NCBI GenBank assembly: GCA_963727635.1
Contig: CAVSHP010000024.1
Location: 1 to 64,000 of the forward strand
Direction of reading: 5' to 3'
DNA length: 64,000 bases
Origin: SZUA-36 sp963727635
GTDB lineage: Bacteria > Pseudomonadota > Gammaproteobacteria > Xanthomonadales > SZUA-36
The stretch's first letter is position 1, and each line of letters opens with the position of its first letter. Made by a program: the position numbers and the translations under genes. Below the pieces are notes generated by a model. That model ran no database searches. It worked only from the letters and a program-made list of their open reading frames with translations, and was not told the DNA's origin. Below are positions 10,280 through 19,892 of this stretch, one piece after another.

Positions 10280-10965
10280 TCAGGTTCGCTGGTACAGCAA
10301 ATCCCTGACCTCGTGGCCGAGCCTTTCGCCACGCTCCTCGTACTTCGTGTAGGGTCGCCAGACGGGGCGTTCACAATAGTCGCCCGTCGGCGGAAAGATT
10401 GATGAAATCCTCGCTGGAATGCATGACTTCCAGTACGTGATCTGCGTAGGGTTGCCAGTCGGTGGCGAGATGAAAAATGGCGCCTTTTGTCATACAACGT
10501 GCCAGCAGGTCGACAAAGCCGGGCTGGATCAGTCGCCGCTTGTGATGGCGTTTTTTCGGCCAGGGATCGGGAAAATAAATACGCACACCGGCCAGGCTGC
10601 CGTCGGCGATACGGGATTGCAGAAACGGCACCGCGTCCTGGCAGACAATGCGGACATTCTCAATAGCGTGCTTTTCCAGCGCCAACATCAGGTGGCCGAC
10701 CCCGGGTTCGTGGACTTCGATACCAATGAAATTGTTCTCGGGTTCCTGTTGCGCCATACGCCAGGTCGATTCACCATTGCCAAAACCGATTTCCAGCGAT
10801 GACGTCGGCCGCGCGTTCAAAATGGTCCTCAAAATCCAGCACCGTTTCGCGGTGATCTATTCCGTAATGCGGCCAGAATTCGTCCAGGGCGTGCTGCTGG
10901 GCGATCGTCAGGCGGCCTTTGCGCAGGACAAAACTGCGTACTGTTCGATGTTTCGGTTCGGTCAT
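10280..10965 (-). CDS. trmB: tRNA (guanine-N7)-methyltransferase (two frameshifts)
   Basis: Methylates G46 of tRNA with SAM. The SAM-binding motif is LEIGFGNGES; the catalytic/substrate motif YFPDPWPKKRHHKRRL is diagnostic; the C-terminus RPYTKYEERGERLGH matches the conserved end of TrmB. The gene reads correctly only with two frame changes: near 10800 (DV then ILEIGFGNG requires loss of one G) and near 10385 (GGG read as GG gives SADGDYCERPVWRPY). Start ATG 10965 with MTEPKHRTVRSFVLRKGR, typical of the family. A terminator hairpin lies just upstream, separating it from the ArsB-like gene. Confidence 0.9.
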
Positions 10966-10993
10966 AATTACACTTTGGGGTTTATCCCGGACT

Positions 10994-11024
10994 AAAAAAA
11001 GCCCGGCATCTGCGGGCTTTTTTT
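10994..11024 (-). terminator. Rho-independent terminator of the ArsB-like gene
   Basis: Stem AGCCCG/CGGGCT (11000-11005 with 11013-11018), 7-nt loop, flanked by A7 and T7 runs, so it can work in both directions. It lies 15 bp beyond the stop codon of the ArsB-like gene and 29 bp upstream of the trmB start. Confidence 0.88.
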
Positions 11025-11038
11025 GTTCCTGTTAGCTG

Positions 11039-12411
11039 CTAATGCGCGGGCGCAAGGGCGGCGGCGGTATGGTCGATGATGACGGACTGATCGTAAAAAT
11101 CAAAGAAAAAGTAGAAAATCAGGCTGCACATGACCAGCGTGGCGAGCATCGCCGGTGTGCCGTAGCGAAACCACACCCAGGGTGTAATCGCCAGCGAAGG
11201 GTCGTTTTCGCGTTTCGCCAGTCGTTCGGAAATCGTGACGATATACACGTTGGCGGTGGAGCCGATATGCGTGCCGTTACCACCCATGCCGACACCGGCC
11301 GCCAGCGCCCACCACAACGGCGTGACATGGACACCCTGGGCTTCCATACCGAGCAGGATCGGAATCATGGCCGCCGTGAACGGGATGTTATCGATGGCGG
11401 CGGAAAGCAGCGCGGCCACCCATAGCAACACCAGGGTCGCGGTCAACAGGTCTTTTTCAACAAACGGAATGATGAACTGGCCGAGATAGCGCAGGAATCC
11501 GCTGTGCTCCACACCGCCGACCACGATAAACAGCGAGATGAAAAAGATCAGCAACGGAATCTCGACGTCTTCCATCGCATGGTCCATCTCGACGTGCCTG
11601 GCGATGAATACCAGCAGGGTCAGACCCGGGCGGAAACCATCCAGGGCTCCCAGCCGATGGCATGGTGCACGGTGAACAGGACCACCATCACGCCGAGTAC
11701 AAACAATGACTGGTTCCACAGCTTTTTGTCTTTGTATTCAGTCTTGTCGTGGAATTCACCCTCGGGTTTGATCGCCAGTTGCTTGCGGAACAGGAAACGC
11801 AGCGGTGAACAGCACGGTAACCCATGCCGCAAAAGTCATCGCGCCCATGTGCATGATGAAGGTATTGAAGTCGATGCCCTTGGCCGAGCCGATCATCAGG
11901 TTGGGCGGGTCACCCACCAGCGTCGCCACGCCGCCGGTATCGGACAGCAGGGCGGCGGCCAGCAGGAACGGGATAGGCGTAATTTTCATGGCCCGTGCGA
12001 TCAGGATGATCAGGGGGCCGAAAATGACCACGGTGGTGACGTTATCAAGCAGCAGTGAAAGCACGGTTACCGAGGTTCCCAGCAGCACCATCAACATGAA
12101 TTGCCGGCCCTTGCTGATCCTGGCCATGTAATTGGCCATGGCTTCAAAGCCACCGGTGGGGATCATGATGGAGACGATCGCCATCATGCAACCGAGCAGG
12201 AAAACGACGTTCCAGTCGATCGCCGAACCGCCAGCTGGGAATCATAAAAGCCGTAAAACTGGCCTGCGATGATCATCATGATCGCGCCCATCATGGCAAA
12301 CTTGGCGCGATGGAAGCCATGAAAGTTTTCTGTGAAAATTCCGACAAAAGTAATGGCAAGGATGATGGCTGAGATCATCATCGCATCGTTCATGACAAGC
12401 AATTCTGTCAT
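11039..12411 (-). CDS. ArsB/NhaD-superfamily antiporter (P-protein type), about three frameshifts
   Basis: An inner-membrane transporter of about 455 residues with some 11 hydrophobic helices. Conserved ion-transporter signatures are present: LLLDNVTTVVIFGPL, LVGDPPNLMIGSA, AIDNIPFTAAMIPIL and GVGMGGNGTHIGSTAN. These occur in the ArsB/P-protein/NhaD group, which exchange sodium, arsenite or organic anions. The reading frame must change near 12190-12230, 11800 and 11650, each within well-conserved sequence. The product is better called a sodium- or anion-linked antiporter than an arsenite pump, since no ars genes are adjacent. Confidence 0.78.
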
Positions 12412-12576
12412 TTTTATTATCTCCAGATGGATTTGGCCCGTCAGGCCCGTGAAGGCTTTTGCCTATTATGCACTGAACCGCGTATTTTTCTCAACGAATG
12501 CCAGCCTGAAAGCTCGCGCGGTTGCCGTTTGGTTTTTTTTACATCCAAAGATGCATTTTCAAAATACATGCTTTAG

Positions 12577-12610
12577 AATATATCTCTTAATTCGCATAGA
12601 GAGATATATT
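12577..12610 (+). promoter_or_regulatory. Perfect 11-bp inverted repeat upstream of metK (candidate operator)
   Basis: AATATATCTCT at 12577-12587 is repeated in reverse complement as AGAGATATATT at 12600-12610, with a 12-bp AT-rich spacer. The repeat ends 20 bp before the metK ATG, just before the GGAG ribosome binding site. A possible weak promoter (TTTACA at 12538-12543) lies upstream, so a bound protein would block the start region. In several proteobacteria metK, ahcY and metF are controlled by the SAH-responsive ArsR-type repressor SahR; that this site is a SahR operator is an inference. No such regulator is encoded in the window. Confidence 0.6.
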
Positions 12611-12629
12611 TCATTGGAGTTTATAAATA

Positions 12630-13778
12630 ATGAGCAATTACCTATTTACCTCGGAATCCGTTTCCGAGGGGCATCCCGACAAAGTTGCCGACCAGATTTC
12701 GGATGCGGTCCTGGATGCCATTATCAAGCAGGATCCGGCGGCCCACGTCGCTTGCGAAACCTTTATTAAAACCGGTGTGGCCATCGTCGGTGGTGAGATC
12801 ACCACCAACGCCTGGGTGGACCTGGAAGACATCATCCGCAAGGTGATCGTGAAGATCGGCTATGATTCTTCCGAATTCGGCTTTGACGGCCATACCTGCG
12901 GTGTCATCAATATCATCGGCAAGCAGTCCAGTGACATCAACCAGGGCGTCAACCGCGAGTCGCCGGAAGAACAGGGCGCGGGTGACCAGGGCCTGATGTT
13001 TGGTTATGCATCCAACGAAACCGACGTGCTGATGCCGGCGCCGATTTATTACGCCCATGAACTGGTCAAGAAGCAGGCCTACGTGCGGCGCAATACCACC
13101 GATGGAAAATTTCATCTGCGCCCGGATGCCAAGAGCCAGGTGACTTTCCGTTATGAGGACGACAAGCCGGTCGGTATCGATGCCGTCGTGCTTTCAACCC
13201 AGCACCACCGGGATTCCACCCAGGCGCAGATCCGGGAACTGGTGATGGAGGAAATCATCAAGCCGGTCCTGCCTGCGCACTGGCTGGATGGCAACACCAA
13301 GTACCACATCAACCCGACGGGCAGGTTTGAAATCGGTGGTCCGGTTGGCGATGCCGGCCTGACCGGGCGCAAGATCATCGTCGATACCTACGGCGGCATG
13401 GCGCGCCATGGCGGCGGCGCTTTCTCCGGCAAGGACCCGTCCAAGGTGGATCGTTCCGCGGCATACGCCGCCCGCTACGTGGCGAAGAATATCGTCGCCG
13501 CCGGTCTGGCGGACCGTATTGAAATCCAGGTGTCCTACGCCATCGGTGTGGCCGAGCCGACATCGATCGGCATCGATACCTTTGGTTCGGAAAAGATTCC
13601 GGCCGAGCGGATCGAGCAGATGGTACGGGAGTTCTTTGACCTGACGCCTTACGGCATCATCAAGGCGCTGGATCTGATCAAGCCGATTTACACCCCGCTG
13701 GCCGCCTATGGCCACATGGGCCGTGAAGATTTGAACGTCAGTTGGGAAAAAACTGACAAGGCGGACGAGTTGCGTTAA
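12630..13778 (+). CDS. metK: S-adenosylmethionine synthetase
   Basis: Makes SAM from methionine and ATP in the cytoplasm. The 382-residue length is normal. N-terminal SESVSEGHPDKVADQISDA, the ATP-binding GAGDQGLMFGYA and the P-loop-like GGGAFSGKDPSKVDRSAAY are all intact. A good SD (GGAG) lies 13 bp before the ATG. It opens a metK-ahcY-metF operon that would run the activated methyl cycle: SAM made here is used by methyltransferases, SAH is split by AhcY, and MetF feeds homocysteine remethylation. An 11-bp inverted repeat precedes it. Confidence 0.98.
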   Translation: MSNYLFTSESVSEGHPDKVADQISDAVLDAIIKQDPAAHVACETFIKTGVAIVGGEITTNAWVDLEDIIRKVIVKIGYDSSEFGFDGHTCGVINIIGKQSSDINQGVNRESPEEQGAGDQGLMFGYASNETDVLMPAPIYYAHELVKKQAYVRRNTTDGKFHLRPDAKSQVTFRYEDDKPVGIDAVVLSTQHHRDSTQAQIRELVMEEIIKPVLPAHWLDGNTKYHINPTGRFEIGGPVGDAGLTGRKIIVDTYGGMARHGGGAFSGKDPSKVDRSAAYAARYVAKNIVAAGLADRIEIQVSYAIGVAEPTSIGIDTFGSEKIPAERIEQMVREFFDLTPYGIIKALDLIKPIYTPLAAYGHMGREDLNVSWEKTDKADELR

Positions 13779-13811
13779 GCGGCCGGCCTGTAAACAACAA
13801 GGAACAGACAA

Positions 13812-15245
13812 ATGAATGCAGTGATTGAAGAAATAAGCAAACAGGATTATTACGTCGCCGATATCGGCTCAGGCCGATTATGGCCGCAAGGAAATAGCCA
13901 TTGCCGAAACGGAAATGCCCGGTTTGATGGCGGTGCGTAAAGAATTTGGTGCCGAACAGCCACTCAAGGGCGCGCGTATTGCAGGCAGCCTGCACATGAC
14001 CATCCAGACCGCGGTGCTGATCGAGTCACTGAAGGCACTGGGTGCCGAAGTCCGCTGGGCATCGTGCAATATCTATTCCACCCAGGATCATGCCGCCGCA
14101 GCGATCGCGGCAGGCGGTACGCCGGTGTTTGCCTTCAAGGGTGAAAACCTGGACGAATACTGGGAGTTTACCCACCGGATATTCAACTGGGGCAAGGGTG
14201 ATGGCGATGAGAATTTCGCCAACATGATTCTTGATGACGGTGGTGATGCGACCATGCTGCTGTACCTGGGCGCCCGGGCTGAAAAAGATCCCTCGGTACT
14301 GGACAATCCGGAAAGCGAAGAACAGGTTTCGCTGTTCAATGCGATCAAGAAACGGCTGGCGACAAACCATGGCTGGTATTCAAAAGCCCTGTCGAAAATC
14401 CAGGGTGTCACCGAGGAAACCACCACCGGTGTGAAGCGTCTTTATGAGATGGCCAAGGAGGGAACCCTGCCGTTCCCGGCAATCAATGTAAATGACTCGG
14501 TCACCAAGTCCAAATTCGACAACCTGTACGGTTGCCGTGAATCGCTGGTTGACGGCATCAAGCGCGCCACCGATGTGATGATCGCCGGCAAGATCGCGAT
14601 CGTTGCGGGTTACGGTGATGTCGGCAAAGGCTGCGCACAGTCGCTGCGCGGACTTGGCGCGACCGTCTGGGTGACTGAAATTGATCCGATTTGTGCACTG
14701 CAGGCGGCCATGGAAGGTTACCGTGTGGTGACCATGGATGACGTGGCTGACAAAGCGGACATCTTTGTAACGGCCACCGGCAACTATCATGTCCTGACCC
14801 ATGATCACATGGCGGCCATGAAAGACCAGGCCATCGTCTGCAATATCGGTCATTTTGACAATGAAATCGATGTGGCCAGCCTGCAACAGTACACATGGGA
14901 AAATATCAAGCCGCAGGTGGACCACATCATTTTCCCGGATGGCAAGCGCATCATCTTGCTGGCAAAAGGCCGCCTGGTTAACCTGGGCTGTGCGACCGGC
15001 CATCCGAGTTTTGTCATGTCGAACTCCTTTACCAACCAGGTGCTGGCGCAGATCGAGCTTGTGGAAGCATCCGGAGCGTTACGAAAATGAGGTTTACGTC
15101 CTGCCCAAGCATCTCGATGAGAAAGTCGCGCGTCTGCATCTGCAACGCATCGGCGCCAAGCTGACACGTCTGACGGATACAGCAGGCAAAATACATCAGC
15201 GTCGGTGCAGATGGCCCTTACAAACCGGATCATTACCGCTACTGA
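13812..15245 (+). CDS. ahcY: S-adenosylhomocysteinase (three frameshifts)
   Basis: Reversibly hydrolyses SAH to adenosine and homocysteine with bound NAD. The NAD-binding GYGDVGKGCAQSLRGLGA, the SLHMTIQTAVLIE substrate region and the VCNIGHFDNEIDV motif are intact. The start is ATG 13812 (MNAVIEEISKQDYYVADI). The frame shifts near 13866 (an extra G in ATCGGCT), near 15068 between QIELV and KHPERYENEVYVLPK, and near 15183 before AKYISVGADGPYKPDHYRY, the canonical C-terminus. With these corrected the protein is about 477 residues, of the longer bacterial type. It is 33 bp after metK. Confidence 0.95.
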
Positions 15246-15257
15246 GCAGATGAGCAG

Positions 15258-15283
15258 GCCGTCCCGGACTCACCCGGGACGGC
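15258..15283 (+). other. Stable hairpin between ahcY and metF
   Basis: GCCGTCCCGG at 15258-15267 pairs perfectly with CCGGGACGGC at 15274-15283 around a 6-nt loop. No T run follows, so it is not a classical terminator. It may protect or process the mRNA or weaken read-through into metF. It does not match the SAH riboswitch consensus as I remember it. Confidence 0.6.
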
Positions 15284-15314
15284 ATGCTCCCGGCTGACCT
15301 GCAATCAATTCGAC

Positions 15315-16157
15315 ATGGTAAGAGCAACCGTACCCATCTCCTTCGAGTTCTTTCCGCCGCGTTCGGATCAGCAGAAACTGATCCTGGACTCGACCTGGCA
15401 GAAACTCTCGAGACTGAATCCGCGATACCTGTCCGTGACGTTCGGCGCGGGCGGCTCGACACTGGACGCGACACTTAACACCGTTTCTGATCTGCTGGAA
15501 AAATCCGGTGTTCCGGTGGCGCCACATATCTCCTGCATGGCGACGGACCGCGAGATGCTCCAGCGCCTGCTGGAGTCCTATAAACAGGCGGGTGTTGAGC
15601 GACTCGTCGTATTGCGCGGCGACCGGCCGGAAGGGATCAGCGGACCGGGACCCTTTCAGTACGCCAGTGACCTGGTGAGATTTGTCCAGCAGACGTTTCC
15701 GAACGGATTTCACATCGAAGTGGCCTGCTACCCCGAGTTTCACCCGGAATCCGGATCACCGGAAACCGAGTTCAAGTATTTCAAGGAAAAAGTGGATGCG
15801 GGCGCCGATGGTGCGACCACGCAGTATTTTTACAACACGGATTGCTATTTCCAGTTTCTCGATGATTGCGAGCGTAACGGTATCGATATCCCGATCACCC
15901 CCGGCATCATGCCAATCACCAATTACGAAAGCCTGGTGAGGTTTTCCGCCATGTGCGGCGCCGAGATTCCGCGCTGGATGCGTAAACGCCTGGAGGCCTA
16001 TGGCGATGACGGCGCATCGATACGCGAATTCGGTCTGGATGTGGTGACAAAGCTATGTGAGCGGCTGTTGCTCGGCGGCGCACCCGGGTTGCACATCTAC
16101 ACCCTGAACCGCGCCAATGCGACCATGCGGCTGTGGCAACGATTAAACCACCTGTAG
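15315..16157 (+). CDS. metF: Methylenetetrahydrofolate reductase
   Basis: A 280-residue flavoprotein that reduces 5,10-methylene-THF to 5-methyl-THF, the methyl donor for methionine synthesis. The N-terminal FEFFPPRSD, the FAD-binding LVVLRGD segment and PGIMPITNYESLVRF are conserved for MetF, and HIYTLNRANATMRLW is the typical C-terminus. It is the third gene of the metK-ahcY-metF operon, 69 bp behind ahcY with a hairpin between. Confidence 0.96.
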   Translation: MVRATVPISFEFFPPRSDQQKLILDSTWQKLSRLNPRYLSVTFGAGGSTLDATLNTVSDLLEKSGVPVAPHISCMATDREMLQRLLESYKQAGVERLVVLRGDRPEGISGPGPFQYASDLVRFVQQTFPNGFHIEVACYPEFHPESGSPETEFKYFKEKVDAGADGATTQYFYNTDCYFQFLDDCERNGIDIPITPGIMPITNYESLVRFSAMCGAEIPRWMRKRLEAYGDDGASIREFGLDVVTKLCERLLLGGAPGLHIYTLNRANATMRLWQRLNHL

Positions 16158-16210
16158 GACAAGCAAATACCTACGCTGGGTGTTAATTCCAGCAAAATCA
16201 GAGGCATTTG

Positions 16211-16699
16211 GTGGTTTCGTTTGAGACCGTGCGCTCAACAGGCCGGGTGATATTTACTGCCCAGCCTTATCCGGCCCTGCGGGCTACCCTCAGCCGGGAT
16301 TCCGCCTGATCGGGACCGCGCTGGCGGTACATCCCTGTACCGTCAGCTCTCGATTTTCTTCCTGAAAATCGTCCCTGGCGAACTCCCGTCTTCGGCGGAT
16401 AAATGGGCAGTAAATATCACCCGGCCAGCTGAGCTCTTCAGCTGAAAGTCGTGCACACCGGTTCAGACCCGTCAGGTGGTTGCTGGCTGGGCGAACTTTG
16501 AAGCGCCGAGTAGACGGACGGATTAGGGACGATCGGGCAGGAAGCCCGATCGAGGCCGTTCAATACAGGATGTATTGTGAGGCCGGTGCCGTTAAGATCC
16601 GGCCGGCTGCGAGGGTAGTCCCGGATCTCGATCCGGGACCGCTGGCATGAGAGCACAGACAGCAAGCACCTGCCGGGTCCTTGCACCATTGTCAGATTG
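16211..16699. repeat. Dispersed intergenic repeat, copy 1 (about 490 bp)
   Basis: This stretch is highly similar along its whole length to 30199-30850. Both begin at GTGGTTTCGTTTGAG and end at GTCAGATTG. The element has internal self-complementary parts, for example GCGGTACATCCCTGTACCGTC, GATTTTCTTCCTGAAAATCG, ATCGGGCAGGAAGCCCGAT and AATACAGGATGTATT, so it can fold into a chain of hairpins. There is no conserved open frame between the copies. It fills most of the 628-bp gap between metF and the isoaspartyl peptidase gene; I see no gene there. Confidence 0.9.
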
Positions 16700-16785
16700 T
16701 CAGATTCCCGGCGTTGCCTGGACCCGATGAATAGGACCGTGCTGGAATTGACACCCGGGTCAACATGAAAATACCCGTTATTGGT

Positions 16786-17769
16786 TCAGTGCTGTACGTT
16801 TCCCGTCAAGGCGGCTTCTTCACCGTTCTCACGGTAAATGGCAATCGACATCACGCCGCTGGTATCGATACTGGCGCGGTACATGCCTTCAGAATTGAAC
16901 GGTGTGGCGATATTGCCGTGCCGGTCAATGGCAATAACACCACCTTCGCCGTTGGCCTTGACCAGGATATCGTTGACCACGGTATCGGCAGCTTCATCCA
17001 GCGGGGTGCCCAGTTGAACCCGGTTGCAGATGTTATAGGCGACTACGTAACGCATGAAATATTCACCATGACCGGTCGCACTGACAGCGCAGCTGTTGTT
17101 GTCCGCATAGGTGCCGGCGCCGATAATCGGTGAATCACCGACGCGGCCCCAGCGCTTATTGCAGGTGCCGCCGGTTGAGGTGCCGGCTGCCAGGTTGCCG
17201 TACTTGTCGAGAGCCGCCGCGCCTACGGTTGAAAACCACTGGTCCTTCTGCTCCAGCCTGGCCTGTTCTTCGGCCTTGATCTGTTGCAATTGCCGCCAGC
17301 GGAAATCGGTGTAGAAATAGTCCGCATCCATCATTTCGAAACCCTGCTGGCGGGCGAACTCCTCCGCGCCGTCACCCATCAGCATGACATGTTCCGACTC
17401 GGACATGACTTTGAATGCCAGTTCAATGGGGTTCTTTATGGACCTGACGGAGGCGACCGCGCCAGCGTTCAAAGCTGCGCCCTCCATCAGCGAAGCGTCC
17501 ATTTCATGCCCGCCCGCCGCGTTGAATACGGCGCCTTTACCGGCATTGAACAGCGGTGAATCCTCCATCACCCTGATCGCGGCGATGACGGCATCGGTGC
17601 TGGCTGCACCGGCCTGCAAGGCCTGGTAGCCGGCCTGCACGGACGCCTGCAGGACCGCGCGGATGGCGGTTTCCTTTTCTGTAGTCATGTTTTCCCTGGC
17701 GATGGTGCCGGCGCCGCCGTGGATGACGATGGCGAAAGGGGAATCTGTGGGGTTTTTAACCATGTTCAT
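16786..17769 (-). CDS. Isoaspartyl peptidase / L-asparaginase (Ntn hydrolase)
   Basis: A 327-residue plant-type asparaginase of the N-terminal-nucleophile family. AIVIHGGAG opens the domain. Autocleavage before the Thr in STVGAAALD would free the catalytic threonine, and GTSTGG and the GDSPIIGAGTYAD loop bind substrate. These enzymes remove beta-aspartyl (isoaspartyl) residues from dipeptides and hydrolyse asparagine. No signal peptide is seen. Start ATG 17769, 8 bp behind the Nudix gene with which it forms an operon. Confidence 0.93.
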   Translation of the reverse strand: MNMVKNPTDSPFAIVIHGGAGTIARENMTTEKETAIRAVLQASVQAGYQALQAGAASTDAVIAAIRVMEDSPLFNAGKGAVFNAAGGHEMDASLMEGAALNAGAVASVRSIKNPIELAFKVMSESEHVMLMGDGAEEFARQQGFEMMDADYFYTDFRWRQLQQIKAEEQARLEQKDQWFSTVGAAALDKYGNLAAGTSTGGTCNKRWGRVGDSPIIGAGTYADNNSCAVSATGHGEYFMRYVVAYNICNRVQLGTPLDEAADTVVNDILVKANGEGGVIAIDRHGNIATPFNSEGMYRASIDTSGVMSIAIYRENGEEAALTGNVQH

Positions 17770-17777
17770 GGTCTCAT

Positions 17778-18335
17778 TCAGCAGCGCGATCCGGCCCAGA
17801 AAAGACCCGCGTAGACTTTGGGGTCCACCATGGTGCCTTCCGCCATGCGTGATTCCAGCCATTGGCTGGCGTTTTCAAGCGGGACCTGGTGAACGGTTAT
17901 GTCTTCATTGCCGTCACCGCCACCGGGTCCGACTTTTTCGAGGCCGCCGGCAAAAAATATGGTGAGGATTTCGTCGCTCATGCCCGCCGTACTCGGGCCG
18001 GTCACCAGTTCTTCAAGATAACCCGCCCGGTAACCGGTCTCTTCGATCAACTCCCTTAGTGCGGCAGTCTTGAGGCTCTCATCGCTGTCCCCGGTGTCGC
18101 CTGCCAGGCCGGCTGGCAACTCAATGACGCGGCTTCTGACCGGAATACGGTATTGCTCAACGAGTATCAATTCACCGGCATCGGTCACCGGCACCAACGC
18201 CACCACGCCACTGGCGTTGGTGCGGAATGCGTACTCCCAGCGATCGCGTTCCTGTAAACCAAGAAAGCGCCCGCGGTAATGAATCGTTACATTTTCTGCC
18301 ACCGTCTGACCCCATGCTCTGATAAACTGCGGCAT
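17778..18335 (-). CDS. Nudix hydrolase, ADP-ribose pyrophosphatase type
   Basis: 185 residues. The Nudix box appears as the glycine-rich ELPAGLAGD lead-in followed by AALRELIEETGYRAG, with the metal-binding glutamates of REXXEE. Such enzymes hydrolyse ADP-ribose to AMP and ribose 5-phosphate. The domain has the short N-terminal beta strands typical of the NudF group. The C-terminus DPKVYAGLFWAGSRC is slightly irregular and could hide a late frame change. It is the first gene of a two-gene unit with the isoaspartyl peptidase and is divergent from the beta-propeller gene. Confidence 0.88.
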   Translation of the reverse strand: MPQFIRAWGQTVAENVTIHYRGRFLGLQERDRWEYAFRTNASGVVALVPVTDAGELILVEQYRIPVRSRVIELPAGLAGDTGDSDESLKTAALRELIEETGYRAGYLEELVTGPSTAGMSDEILTIFFAGGLEKVGPGGGDGNEDITVHQVPLENASQWLESRMAEGTMVDPKVYAGLFWAGSRC

Positions 18336-18450
18336 TGTATCCCAAGCGTACTGCCAACCCTATAAAATTGGATCGAAGCCGGGTGGAACCAATCACTTGC
18401 TGGCGGTTCATAGAGAGCGGAATTTGGCAGGGCGGAATAAAAGGACGAGC

Positions 18451-19836
18451 ATGTTTTATAAACCATTCATTATCTTCGTAGTTGCACTTACCCTGGCAAT
18501 TGGCAGTCTGCCGCTGGCGGCGCAGACCGGGGTCAGCAATGATCTCCCGCAAAACGTCCCGGCACTGCTGGTCAAGGCCAACCAGGCTTATGCCGCCAAG
18601 GATTACAAGACCTTCCGCATGACACTCGAGGCATTGCACACCTTGCGTCCCAATAACAGCCAGTACATGTACCAGTTGGTGATCGCCCACGCATTGCTGG
18701 ATGAAAAAACCCAGGCCTATGACCTGATGTTACGCATGCAAAAGCAGGGTCTTGCCTATGATTTCACGGCATCGGATGACACCCTGAATATCAGGGGCAC
18801 ACAGGTGTTTGATTACATCAATGACCTGATGAAAAGCGCTGCACAACCAGTGGGCGAAGCCGAGCCGGTGTTTACCCTGCCCGCAAACGTAACATTGCCC
18901 GAGGCCATCAGCTGGGATGAAAGCCGGCAGAAATTCCTCGTCGGCACGGTAGCCGAAGGCCAGATTTTAGCGGTTGGCAAGGACGGCAGTGTCGATGAAT
19001 TGCTCAGGGCAGACGATCAAAACAGACTGTGGGCGATTTTCGATATCCTGGTGGACCAACCGCGCAACCGCTTATGGGTCACCAGCGCATCCATACCGGA
19101 TTTTGCCCGTTTCGATCCCATCGACAGGGGTCGCTCCTCATTGTTTGAGTTCAACCTGGAAACCCTTGAGTTGCTTCACCGCTACCCGGTCCCGGTTGAT
19201 GGCAATGCACACATCCTTGGCAACATGGTGCTCGGTCCGGACGGTGACCTGTTTGCAGCAGACCGCGCCTTGCCGCTCATCTACAGCAAGCCTGCGGGCG
19301 AAAACAAGCTCAAACCGATAATTGTACTAAAGGATATGATCAGCCTGCGTGGTCTCGCGATGCAGCCTGACGGCCGCATCATGTATGTTGCAGGCCGCGA
19401 GATGGGCATCATGGTGGTTGACCTCAAGGCTAAACAGGCGCGGCTACTGGGGGTTCCCGATACATTGAACCTGGCTGGCATCGATGGCCTGTACCTGCAG
19501 GACAATGCACTTTTCATCATCCAGAACGGTATCCAGCCACAGCGCGTCATGCGTCTGCAACTCGATGCAAGCGGCACCAATATCGAAAATGTCAGGCCAT
19601 TGGCTGTCGCACAACCGGAATTTGATTTTCCAAGCTTTGGAACGATTGTGGGTACAGACCTGTACTATTTCGCCAGCAGCCAGGGGATAGGCAAAACAGG
19701 ATCAGAGAAACCCGTTACCGTGTTGCGCACATCGCTGAATGCCGGTGGTGACCTGGTGCAACCCGATATGCAGCAATTTATGAAGCAACAGGAAGAATTG
19801 AACAAGCAGCGCGAAGCGGAAGACAAGAACAACTAG
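18451..19836 (+). CDS. Exported SMP-30/gluconolactonase-like beta-propeller protein
   Basis: 461 residues from ATG 18451 (SD AAGGA). A signal peptide ends at SLPLAAQ. Residues 30-110 are helical and TPR-like (LLVKANQAYAAKDYKTFRMTLEALH). Residues 135-430 form a six-bladed propeller with repeats such as LPEAISWDESRQKFLVGTV, NMVLGPDGDLFAAD and RGLAMQPDGRIMYVAGRE, the pattern of SMP-30 and NHL-like sugar-lactone hydrolases. The C-terminus is a charged MQQFMKQQEELNKQREAEDKNN-like coil. Its substrate is unknown; it may bind rather than hydrolyse. Confidence 0.72.
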   Translation: MFYKPFIIFVVALTLAIGSLPLAAQTGVSNDLPQNVPALLVKANQAYAAKDYKTFRMTLEALHTLRPNNSQYMYQLVIAHALLDEKTQAYDLMLRMQKQGLAYDFTASDDTLNIRGTQVFDYINDLMKSAAQPVGEAEPVFTLPANVTLPEAISWDESRQKFLVGTVAEGQILAVGKDGSVDELLRADDQNRLWAIFDILVDQPRNRLWVTSASIPDFARFDPIDRGRSSLFEFNLETLELLHRYPVPVDGNAHILGNMVLGPDGDLFAADRALPLIYSKPAGENKLKPIIVLKDMISLRGLAMQPDGRIMYVAGREMGIMVVDLKAKQARLLGVPDTLNLAGIDGLYLQDNALFIIQNGIQPQRVMRLQLDASGTNIENVRPLAVAQPEFDFPSFGTIVGTDLYYFASSQGIGKTGSEKPVTVLRTSLNAGGDLVQPDMQQFMKQQEELNKQREAEDKNN

Positions 19837-19892
19837 TTCGATACACTGCACTGGGCCGGGGTTTTGAGTGTGATCCGCCGGGGTAAATTGCG

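Noticed and set aside
11039..12411. Arsenite efflux pump ArsB with arsenic resistance function
   Set aside because: The fold is shared with NhaD and P-protein antiporters, and no arsR, arsC or arsA is nearby.
12412..12629. SAM or SAH riboswitch upstream of metK
   Set aside because: No SAM-I, SAM-II, SAM-IV or SAH aptamer pattern is visible; the only strong feature is the short inverted repeat, which is better explained as an operator.
16438..16689. Open frames shared by both copies of the dispersed repeat (protein ending like PGRCLLSVLSCQRS)
   Set aside because: The frames differ in length between copies, are broken by the insertion and follow palindromic sequence; similarity is at DNA level, not protein level.
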